This document shows positions 1 to 5,097 of a stretch of DNA of 5,097 nucleotides, piece by piece. Position 1 is the stretch's first letter, and every line of letters starts with the position of its first letter. The position numbers were made by a program, and so were the translations under genes. A model generated the notes under the pieces. That model made no database searches, was not told the origin of the DNA, and worked only from the letters and a program-made list of their open reading frames with translations. Origin of the DNA: Bacillota bacterium (lineage in GTDB: Bacteria > Bacillota > Clostridia > Oscillospirales > Ruminococcaceae); the NCBI GenBank assembly GCA_029550985.1, contig JAKPGH010000003.1, positions 1 to 5,097 on the forward strand, written 5' to 3'.

Positions 1-604
1 GGGTGTGCAGCCTGTATCCAAACAGCTCAAAGGTGTAGCGGGGGCTGGAACCGGAAAGGCCCATCAGCAGGTAGACGGCAAGAAAGCTGCCCGCCAGATA
101 CGCGATGGACATGAGAACTTTGCGGTCCCGCAAAAAGTAAAAGATGACCGCCATCGCCGGGAGCAAAAATGCCCCTTCCAGCAACAGGGAGGTCAAAAGC
201 ATCACAAGAATGAGAACAACATGCCGCAGACGAAAACCCCCTTGAAGTCGCTCCAGTCGGTCCACCACCACTGCGCTCACCGCCAGGGACAGAAAGATGG
301 AATTGTCCAATGGAATGATCGTTCCGTTATGGAGGGAGGCTGCCAGCAGCATGAGGAGAATATTTCCCCCCAGCATAACAAAACCGGCAAAGGTCAGCCG
401 GCGGATGTAGCGGCTTCTGTCACGGGTGTAGTACAGGGACTGGGTCATCAGGTAGCAAAAGGTGGGGGCGACCACCCTTCCCGCCATGGTAAACCAAATG
501 GGAAAACTCATGTCCGGCAGAAAGTAATAGAGATGGTCCAGCACCATCAGCGCTGCCATCATCAGCTTCAAAGTAAAGGAATCCAGTCCCCGCCGTTTTT
601 CCAT
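1..604 (-). CDS. TraX-family integral membrane protein (3' end beyond window)
   Basis: The minus strand is open from an ATG at 604-602 to the window edge, giving the first 201 residues. The protein starts MEKRRGLDSFTLKLMM and is strongly hydrophobic. Likely membrane segments lie near residues 12-30, 34-54, 71-91, 100-115, 126-142, 143-158 and 165-183. Family-type signatures are the LDH in the first segment (L22-D23-H24), the A-G-R-V-V-A-P-T-F pattern (residues 41-49), and a Y-T-R...Y-I-R-R-L cytoplasmic stretch (59-70). These match the TraX family, named for the F-plasmid pilin N-acetylase. Chromosomal Firmicute members are common and their substrate is generally unknown, so pilin acetylation or conjugation should not be assumed; no conjugation genes are visible here. 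Family members are usually somewhat over 200 residues, so only a short C-terminal part is probably missing. The ATG at 604 is preferred over an in-frame ATG at 622-620 because the ribosome binding site lies between them. It is divergent from the calcium ATPase. Confidence 0.8.
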   Translation of the reverse strand, partial: MEKRRGLDSFTLKLMMAALMVLDHLYYFLPDMSFPIWFTMAGRVVAPTFCYLMTQSLYYTRDRSRYIRRLTFAGFVMLGGNILLMLLAASLHNGTIIPLDNSIFLSLAVSAVVVDRLERLQGGFRLRHVVLILVMLLTSLLLEGAFLLPAMAVIFYFLRDRKVLMSIAYLAGSFLAVYLLMGLSGSSPRYTFELFGYRLHT

Positions 605-611
605 CTGAGAG

Positions 612-617
612 CCTCCT
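612..617 (-). promoter_or_regulatory. Ribosome binding site of the TraX-family gene
   Basis: The minus strand reads AGGAGG, 7 nt upstream of the ATG at 604-602. It lies just inside the alternative in-frame ATG at 622-620 and therefore argues for the downstream start. Confidence 0.8.
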
Positions 618-661
618 TGCATGAAATCCGAAAAATGCTCCATAATTTAGATGTTAGTTTT

Positions 662-690
662 ACTATAATTCAGTCACCCCAAAACCGCAA
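662..690 (-). promoter_or_regulatory. Candidate promoter of the TraX-family gene
   Basis: On the minus strand TTGCGG (690-685, 3 of 6 matches to TTGACA) is followed after 17 bp by TATAGT (667-662, 5 of 6 matches to TATAAT). Transcription would start near 655, leaving a leader of about 50 nt. The spacing is ideal but the -35 is weak, and the -10 overlaps the candidate -10 of the opposite strand. Confidence 0.45.
664..669 (+). promoter_or_regulatory. Candidate -10 box of the calcium ATPase gene
   Basis: A perfect TATAAT lies 37 bp before the ATPase start codon, in an AT-rich stretch. No convincing -35 was found. The best is TCCATA (639-644, 3 of 6) at a long 19-bp spacing, and there is no TG extension. 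The sequence overlaps the TraX-side -10 on the other strand. Confidence 0.4.
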
Positions 691-695
691 GAGCC

Positions 696-699
696 GGAG
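696..699 (+). promoter_or_regulatory. Ribosome binding site fixing the ATPase start
   Basis: GGAG (within CGGAGAGA) lies 7 nt before the ATG at 707. It supports starting the ATPase here even though the reading frame is open upstream to base 5. Confidence 0.7.
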
Positions 700-706
700 A
701 GAAAGT

Positions 707-3337
707 ATGACTGACCATACCGGAACCATATTACAGCAGTTGGACCGTTTCGGCACCGACCCCGACCGAGGCTTGACCTTTGCCGAAGCTTCCGATGCGC
801 GGGCAAGGTACGGGGAAAATGTCCTCACCGCTAAACAGCCCAGGAGCCTGTGGATGCGCTTTTTGCTTCAGCTGAAGGACACCATGGTGATTATTCTAAT
901 CATTGCCGCCGTTATTTCCTTTGTGCTGGCTATTTTCTCGGAGGAAGGGGAGTTTATCGACTCCATCATCATCCTCGCCATTGTGGCCCTCAACGCCGCC
1001 TTGGGCGTTTCGCAGGAAAGCAAAGCCCAGAAATCCCTGGATGCTCTCAAACGGCTGTCCGCCCCCAGCGCCAAGGTGCTGCGGGAAGGCACGCTGGTGC
1101 AGATTCCCTCCGCCGACCTGGTGCCGGGGGACATCGTGGTGATAGAGGCGGGAGATTTTGTCCCCGCCGATTGCCGTTTGATTGAAAGCGCCAGTCTTGC
1201 CTGCGAGGAAAGCGCCCTGACCGGGGAGAGCCTGCCGGTTCAAAAAGACGCCGCAGCCCAGGTGGCGGAAGACGCCCCCTTGGGGGACCGGCTCAACATG
1301 GTGTACAGCGGCTGCGTTGTCACCTACGGCCGGGGCAAAGCTCTGGTGACCGCCACCGGCATGAACACCGAAATGGGGAAAATCGCCGCCCTGCTGGACA
1401 GCGGGGAAGAAGAAGCCACTCCTTTGATGAAGCGGCTGGCCCGTTTCAGCAAGTATTTGGGGATGGCAGCCCTTGTTATTTGCGCCATTATTTTTTTGAC
1501 CGGTATCTTGCAGGGTATTCCGGTGATGGAGATGTTTATGACCGCCGTTTCCCTGGCGGTGGCCGCCATCCCCGAGGGAATGACCGCCGTCGTCACGGTG
1601 GTGCTGGCTTTGGGGGTGCGGCGTATGGTGGAGAAAGGAGCCATTGTCCGCCGCCTTTCCGCCGTGGAGACGCTGGGCAGCGCCTCGGTCATCTGCACCG
1701 ACAAAACCGGAACCCTGACCCTCAATCAAATGACGGTCCGCAAGCTTTGGGCGGCGGGGGAGTCGGTGCAGGAGCTTTCGGAACAGCTGAGCCCCCAGGG
1801 GCTACACCTGCTGCGTCTGGGAACGCTGTGCAGCGACGGTCGGGTGGAAGTGTCCGACGGGGAAAAGCGCCACATCGGCGACCCCACCGAAACCGCCATT
1901 GTGGCCGCCGCATTGGACGCAGGGCTTGTCAAGTCCGAGTTGGAGGCAGAGTACCCCAGGGTTGCCGAACTGCCCTTTGATTCGGAGCGCAAGCTGATGA
2001 CCACCGTCCATTCCACAGGGGATAAGTTCTTAGTCATCACCAAGGGCGGCTTTGATGTGCTGCTGCCTCTCTGTGTCCAGGCGGATACTTCGGCGGCGGA
2101 GCAGATTAACAAGGCCATGGGAGAAGATGCTTTGCGGGTGCTGGCGGTGGCTTGCCGGGAGATTTCGCAGTTGCCGGAGGATTTGAGCAGCCATACTCTG
2201 GAAACCAACCTGACTTTTATGGGCTTAATCGGGATGATAGACCCGCCCCGGGAAGAAAGCAGGGAAGCGGTGGAACTTTGCGCCCAGGCGGGGATTCGCA
2301 CCATTATGATTACGGGCGACCATGTGGTCACCGCAAGGGCCATTGGCAAAGAGCTGGGAATTCTCCGGGAAGGGGAGGAGGCAGTCAGCGGACAGGAGCT
2401 TTCCGCCATGGACGACGAAACGCTGATGGAAAACATCCACCGTTACAGCGTCTACGCCCGGGTGAGTCCACAGGATAAAATTCGCATTGTCAAGGCTTGG
2501 CAGAGCCGAGGACAAATTGTGGCCATGACGGGAGATGGAGTCAACGACGCCCCCGCCCTTCGAGCTGCCGATATCGGGTGCGCCATGGGAATAACCGGCA
2601 CCGACGTGGCAAAAGACGCCGCCGACATGGTGCTCACCGACGACAACTTTTTCACCATTGTGGAGGCGGTGCGTCAGGGCAGAGGCATCTATGACAATAT
2701 TCAAAAGACCGTTCAGTTCCTCATTAGCTGCAATTTGGGAGAAATCTTTGTCATTTTCATTGCTATGATGTTTGGCTGGGGGACCCCTTTGCTGGCCATC
2801 CATCTACTGCTGATCAATGTGGTGACCGATGCCTTGCCCGCTTTGGCTCTTGGCCTTGAGCCGGTGGATGAGGACATAATGAAGCGAAAGCCCATTCCTG
2901 CCGGTCAGGGCATCTTTTCCGGAAAAACGAAGTTCATCATCCCCCTTCAGGGTACCCTGGTGGGGGTCCTTACCTTGGCAGGTTTTTATATCGGGCTTCG
3001 AGTTCCCATTTCGTATTATGTGCCCCCTTGCCAAGAGGTGGGGAGGACGATGGCTTTTCTGGTGCTGTGTTTCGGACAGCTGGCGCAGGCGTTAAACTGC
3101 CGCAGCGAAAAATCATTGTCCAAAATCGGATTTTTCTCCAGCCGGGCCATGGTGAAGGCGGTTGCGGTGTCAGGTTTTGTAGCTTTACTGGTTTGCTTGG
3201 TACCGGCATTGGAGGCACTTTTTCGGCTTCACAGCCTGAGCGTGCTGCACTGGCTTTGGGTAATTGGACTTTCGGCGGCTCCCCTGGCACTGACGGAGCT
3301 TGTCAAGGCCTTTTATGCCACCGCCAGGCAGAGATAA
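707..3337 (+). CDS. P2A-type calcium-transporting P-type ATPase (SERCA/PMR1-like)
   Basis: Complete 876-residue ATP-driven cation pump of the cytoplasmic membrane, predicted to export Ca2+ (possibly also Mn2+). Order of parts: N-terminal cation-ATPase domain (about 8-55), TM1-2 (58-77, 83-101), actuator domain with TGES (172-175), TM3-4 (250-270, 274-303), phosphorylation motif DKTGT (phospho-acceptor D332), nucleotide domain with FDSERK (424-429) and KGG (446-448), hinge motifs TGD (536-538) and MTGDGVNDAPAL (607-618), then six C-terminal membrane segments (about 669-868). The subtype comes from the transport residues. TM4 has V285-A-A-I-P-E290-G, TM5 N676 and E679, TM6 N704, T707 and D708, matching SERCA V304-E309, N768, E771, N796, T799 and D800. 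The SERCA E908 position is Q791 here. There is no N-terminal heavy-metal domain, so it is not a P1B copper/zinc pump. The length is normal for bacterial P2A pumps. The start is set by the start of family homology and the ribosome binding site, since upstream codons are antisense to the TraX gene. It ends TAA before a terminator and appears monocistronic. Confidence 0.96.
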   Translation: MTDHTGTILQQLDRFGTDPDRGLTFAEASDARARYGENVLTAKQPRSLWMRFLLQLKDTMVIILIIAAVISFVLAIFSEEGEFIDSIIILAIVALNAALGVSQESKAQKSLDALKRLSAPSAKVLREGTLVQIPSADLVPGDIVVIEAGDFVPADCRLIESASLACEESALTGESLPVQKDAAAQVAEDAPLGDRLNMVYSGCVVTYGRGKALVTATGMNTEMGKIAALLDSGEEEATPLMKRLARFSKYLGMAALVICAIIFLTGILQGIPVMEMFMTAVSLAVAAIPEGMTAVVTVVLALGVRRMVEKGAIVRRLSAVETLGSASVICTDKTGTLTLNQMTVRKLWAAGESVQELSEQLSPQGLHLLRLGTLCSDGRVEVSDGEKRHIGDPTETAIVAAALDAGLVKSELEAEYPRVAELPFDSERKLMTTVHSTGDKFLVITKGGFDVLLPLCVQADTSAAEQINKAMGEDALRVLAVACREISQLPEDLSSHTLETNLTFMGLIGMIDPPREESREAVELCAQAGIRTIMITGDHVVTARAIGKELGILREGEEAVSGQELSAMDDETLMENIHRYSVYARVSPQDKIRIVKAWQSRGQIVAMTGDGVNDAPALRAADIGCAMGITGTDVAKDAADMVLTDDNFFTIVEAVRQGRGIYDNIQKTVQFLISCNLGEIFVIFIAMMFGWGTPLLAIHLLLINVVTDALPALALGLEPVDEDIMKRKPIPAGQGIFSGKTKFIIPLQGTLVGVLTLAGFYIGLRVPISYYVPPCQEVGRTMAFLVLCFGQLAQALNCRSEKSLSKIGFFSSRAMVKAVAVSGFVALLVCLVPALEALFRLHSLSVLHWLWVIGLSAAPLALTELVKAFYATARQR

Positions 3338-3350
3338 CCTAAAATATCAG

Positions 3351-3386
3351 AAGCCTCCCGTCGCGGATGATGGCGATGGGAGGCTT
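3351..3386. terminator. Hairpin terminator between convergent genes, probably bidirectional
   Basis: AAGCCTCCC (3351-3359) pairs perfectly with GGGAGGCTT (3378-3386). The stem continues inward with GTCGC against GCGAT (one G-U pair), giving about 14 bp closed by an 8-nt loop (3365-3372). On the plus strand it is followed by TGTCTATTTTATGTT, an interrupted U tract. On the minus strand it is followed by CTGATATTTTAGG, also interrupted. It starts 14 bp after the ATPase stop and lies 16 bp beyond the response regulator stop, so it can end both transcripts. The stem is strong but neither U tract is clean. Confidence 0.8.
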
Positions 3387-3401
3387 GTCTATTTTATGTT
3401 G

Positions 3402-4103
3402 CTATTCGTCCTGCGGGTCGACCACAAATTGATAGCCGACGCCGCGAACCGTTCGGATGTATCGGGGGTCATCGGGGTCATCTTCGATTTTGGAGCGGAG
3501 TCGGCGAATGTGGACCATAATGGTATTGTCACCCACCACATTGTCCCCCCAAACGTTCTGGTAGATTTGCTCTTTGGTAAGTACCTTACCGATGTTGTTG
3601 AGAAAATACTTAATCAGGAAAAATTCCTTGCTGGAAAGCTCGATATCCTTCCCGTTTTTTTGCAGGCGCATTTCTTCGCCGATGTATGTAAAAGGGCCGA
3701 CTTGTATGACGGAATCGGATTCCCGCTCCGATAAACGCACCCGGCGCAGACAAGCTCGCACTTTGGCACACAAGATAGACGGGCTAAAGGGTTTGGTGAC
3801 ATAATCGTCTGCTCCGATGCCCAGGGCAAATACCTGGTCGTTGTCCTGCTGACGCCCACTCAATACAAAAATGGGGGTGTAAACATCGCGGGCTCTCAGT
3901 TCCTGAATAACCTGAAAGCCATCCATTCCTTCCATCATAATGTCCAGAATGATGAGGTCATAGTCATTTTCGGTGGCCATCCGAATGGCCTCTGGTCCGT
4001 CTTTGGCCTCAGAAACCTGCATCCCCTCACTATTCAACACACGCGCAATCAATCTGCGCACCAGACTTTCGTCATCCACAACAAGAATTTTAGCGCGCTC
4101 CAT
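3402..4103 (-). CDS. OmpR/PhoB-family two-component response regulator
   Basis: Complete 233-residue cytoplasmic transcription regulator. The receiver domain (about 4-118) has the acidic pair D10-D11, phospho-acceptor D54 in LILD-type context followed by MMEGMDG, the switch residue S82 and K104 in a KPF motif. The C-terminal winged-helix DNA-binding domain (about 133-228) has the ELSSKEF start (155-161), the EQIYQNVWG segment (178-186), a recognition helix around 193-206 (NTIMVHIRRLRSKI) and the RTVRGVGYQF wing (217-226). Phosphorylation of D54 by a histidine kinase should promote dimerisation and DNA binding. No kinase gene follows: the gene ends TAG just before the convergent terminator, so it is a single-gene transcript. 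The partner kinase must lie elsewhere, possibly beyond the transporter genes. The start ATG at 4103-4101 places the first beta strand (KILVVDD) as usual. AGGGG (4120-4116) is the only ribosome binding site candidate and is rather far at 12 nt. It is divergent from a TTT transporter binding protein, suggesting that transporter as a target (inference). Confidence 0.96.
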   Translation of the reverse strand: MERAKILVVDDESLVRRLIARVLNSEGMQVSEAKDGPEAIRMATENDYDLIILDIMMEGMDGFQVIQELRARDVYTPIFVLSGRQQDNDQVFALGIGADDYVTKPFSPSILCAKVRACLRRVRLSERESDSVIQVGPFTYIGEEMRLQKNGKDIELSSKEFFLIKYFLNNIGKVLTKEQIYQNVWGDNVVGDNTIMVHIRRLRSKIEDDPDDPRYIRTVRGVGYQFVVDPQDE

Positions 4104-4130
4104 TGCTTTTTGTCACCCCTTTACTGCATT

Positions 4131-4139
4131 ATTATAGCA
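4131..4139 (-). promoter_or_regulatory. Extended -10 promoter of the response regulator gene
   Basis: The minus strand reads TGCTATAAT (4139-4131), a perfect extended -10 (TGN plus TATAAT). Only a weak -35 is seen: TCTACC at 4160-4155, 18-bp spacing, 3 of 6 matches. This fits promoters that rely on the TG extension. Transcription would start near 4124, about 20 nt before the start codon. Confidence 0.65.
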
Positions 4140-4142
4140 CAA

Positions 4143-4152
4143 TTTCGCGAAA
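4143..4152. promoter_or_regulatory. Palindrome TTTCGCGAAA, possible operator
   Basis: A perfect 10-bp palindrome sits within what would be the -35/-10 spacer of the response regulator promoter, immediately upstream of its extended -10. The position suits a repressor or autoregulatory site. No family of regulator can be assigned from the motif alone, and a 10-bp palindrome may be chance. Confidence 0.35.
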
Positions 4153-4170
4153 AAGGTAGAGGAGCAAGTC

Positions 4171-4208
4171 TTAATAAAATTTAAGAATTAATAGGGTGTC
4201 AGTTAAGA
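4171..4208 (+). promoter_or_regulatory. Repeated TTAA hexamers, candidate OmpR-family binding region
   Basis: Related hexamers occur in one orientation: TTAATA (4171-4176), TTAAGA (4181-4186), TTAATA (4188-4193) and TTAAGA (4203-4208). The intervals 4171 to 4181 (10 bp) and 4181 to 4203 (22 bp) are close to whole helical turns, while the copy at 4188 is out of phase. OmpR/PhoB-type regulators such as Bacillus PhoP bind direct TTAA-type repeats spaced about 11 bp. The cluster covers and flanks the -35 of the transporter promoter. The region is AT-rich, so some matches are expected by chance. Confidence 0.35.
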
Positions 4209-4223
4209 TATATAAAGTATACT
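4196..4223 (+). promoter_or_regulatory. Candidate promoter of the TTT binding-protein gene
   Basis: GTGTCA (4196-4201, 4 of 6 matches to TTGACA) is followed after 16 bp by TATACT (4218-4223, 5 of 6 matches to TATAAT). Transcription would start near 4230, giving a leader of about 54 nt before the ATG at 4284. TATAAA at 4211-4216 is a possible alternative -10. Confidence 0.5.
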
Positions 4224-4270
4224 ACAATTAACCCAAAATATATATGGATTTTCAACTATTTTTAGAAAAA

Positions 4271-4276
4271 AGGGGA
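4271..4276 (+). promoter_or_regulatory. Ribosome binding site of the TTT binding-protein gene
   Basis: AGGGGA lies 7 nt before the ATG at 4284, a good position, and confirms that start. Confidence 0.75.
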
Positions 4277-4283
4277 ATGAGAA

Positions 4284-5097
4284 ATGAAAAAAAGTCTTCA
4301 AGTGATTCTGTCCTTGGTACTGTTGCTCGCTCTGTTGGCAGGGTGCGCAAGCAATGCGGCTCCAAGCAGTAGCTCGCAAGCTGCCGCTCCTGCTCAATCC
4401 AGCTCCCAGCAACAGGCTGCTCCCGCCGAATCTTCGGAACCGGCAAAAGAGGAGTGGAAATGGGAGCGCAAAGTAACTCTGGTTTGCCCTTGGGGTGTCG
4501 GCGGCGGTGCCGATAGCACTCTGAGACCTTTGCAGCCCCTGCTGCAGGATATCCTCGGCGTTCCGGTGGAAATCGTTAACGTAGAAGGCGCAGGTGGAGC
4601 CAACGGTATCGACTTTGCTTACAAGCAACCGGCTGATGGTTATACATACGTACTGGGCACCCAGTCCATCATCATGCTGGACCTGCAGGGCATTCTTCCC
4701 TTGGATTACTATGAAGAATTTGTGCCCGTCGCAAAGCTGGTACACTCCATCAACCTGATTGCCTCCTCCAAAAAGGCTCAGGAAGGCAAGTACAGCAACT
4801 TCCAAGAATTTATTGAGTACGCAAAAGCACATCCCCAGGAACTGTCCTGCGGTATGCTGACCGCCACCGGCGCCGACGCCGTTTCCCTCAAGCAGACTCT
4901 GGCCGGCGGCTTGGGCGTTGACATCAAGGATATTGAAAAATACATCAAGATCGTCAACTACAACGGCGGCGCAGAGCTGAGCTCCGCTTTGGTCGGCGGC
5001 CATATCAACATTTCCATCACCGGCGCCGACGAAATTAAGGGCCTGATCCAATCCGGCGACATTGTTCCCCTCATCTCCATGTCTGAACAGCGGATGA
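4284..5097 (+). CDS. TctC/Bug-family substrate-binding lipoprotein of a tripartite tricarboxylate transporter (3' end beyond window)
   Basis: The first 271 residues are present; the family is usually about 320-340, so the end is cut by the window edge. Residues 1-20 form a lipoprotein signal peptide (MKKS, then a leucine-rich core) ending in the lipobox LLAG-C21. The mature protein would be lipid-anchored on the outer face of the membrane. A tether rich in Ser, Ala, Gln and Pro (about 22-56) precedes the binding domain. Family signatures are the first beta strand and loop VTLVCPWGVGGGADS (64-78), corresponding to the usual YPxGGGxD motif, the GAGGANG loop (102-108), and ADGYTYVLGT (117-126). 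Bug/TctC proteins capture carboxylates such as citrate or other organic acids and deliver them to TctA/TctB membrane subunits in a cation-driven carrier. The substrate cannot be told from sequence. tctB- and tctA-like genes would be expected just downstream. It is read divergently from an OmpR-type regulator, a likely controller. Confidence 0.94.
   Translation, partial: MKKSLQVILSLVLLLALLAGCASNAAPSSSSQAAAPAQSSSQQQAAPAESSEPAKEEWKWERKVTLVCPWGVGGGADSTLRPLQPLLQDILGVPVEIVNVEGAGGANGIDFAYKQPADGYTYVLGTQSIIMLDLQGILPLDYYEEFVPVAKLVHSINLIASSKKAQEGKYSNFQEFIEYAKAHPQELSCGMLTATGADAVSLKQTLAGGLGVDIKDIEKYIKIVNYNGGAELSSALVGGHINISITGADEIKGLIQSGDIVPLISMSEQRM

Noticed and set aside
1..604. Conjugative or integrative element, suggested by the TraX name
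   Set aside because: No relaxase, coupling protein, integrase, transposase or attachment repeats are visible, and TraX-family genes are common on chromosomes.
5..706. Open reading frame extending the ATPase 234 codons upstream to base 5
   Set aside because: The extension has a basic, Gln/His-rich composition with no family homology. It is antisense to the TraX-family gene, and a ribosome binding site lies directly before the ATG at 707. The pump family begins at that Met.
896..1729. Long minus-strand open frame of 277 codons within the ATPase gene
   Set aside because: Its His/Gly/Gln-rich translation is the mirror of GC-rich coding DNA. The plus strand carries the conserved actuator and phosphorylation motifs over the same bases.
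3300..3734. Plus-strand open frame spanning the ATPase end, the terminator and the 3' part of the regulator
   Set aside because: It crosses the hairpin terminator and is antisense to the winged-helix domain. It has no plausible product.
4104..4283. Riboswitch or small RNA in the 180-bp divergent region
   Set aside because: The leader of the binding-protein gene is only about 54 nt and AT-rich, with no strong hairpin or known aptamer pattern. Promoter and operator-like motifs explain the region better.
4203..5051. Long minus-strand open frame of 282 codons antisense to the TTT binding protein
   Set aside because: The plus strand encodes a clear lipoprotein with family motifs. The antisense frame shows only compositional openness and no recognisable domain.

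Overview
The window looks like a chromosomal segment from a GC-moderate Firmicute, most likely a Clostridia/Oscillospiraceae-type gut anaerobe. This is inferred from four things: AGGAGG-like ribosome binding sites, GC-rich genes separated by very AT-rich intergenic DNA, a lipoprotein with a Ser/Ala/Gln-rich tether typical of that group, and the gene families present. No 16S or other definitive marker is in the window, so the taxon is a guess.

Layout, left to right. (1) Bases 1-604, minus strand: the first 201 codons of a TraX-family polytopic membrane protein, whose 3' end lies outside the window. (2) Bases 605-706: a 102-bp divergent intergenic region in which the best -10 boxes of the two strands overlap. 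(3) Bases 707-3337, plus strand: a complete 876-residue P2A-type (SERCA/PMR1-like) calcium-transporting ATPase with all catalytic motifs intact. (4) Bases 3338-3401: a short convergent gap filled by a strong, probably bidirectional, hairpin terminator. (5) Bases 3402-4103, minus strand: a complete OmpR/PhoB-family response regulator with no histidine kinase beside it on its downstream side. (6) Bases 4104-4283: a 180-bp AT-rich divergent control region with a promoter for each flanking gene, a TTTCGCGAAA palindrome and repeated TTAA-type hexamers. (7) Bases 4284-5097, plus strand: the first 271 codons of a Bug/TctC-family substrate-binding lipoprotein of a tripartite tricarboxylate transporter (TTT), whose 3' end lies outside the window.

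The most informative relationship is the head-to-head pairing of the response regulator with the TTT binding protein. It resembles the known arrangement of the TctD/TctE two-component system beside tctCBA, and the shared control region carries direct repeats of the kind OmpR-family regulators bind. The calcium ATPase and TraX gene form a second divergent pair, separated from the first by the terminator. No mobile element, CRISPR array, RNA gene or clear novel multi-gene system was found. The candidates for a second look are the control regions and one substituted calcium ligand in the ATPase.
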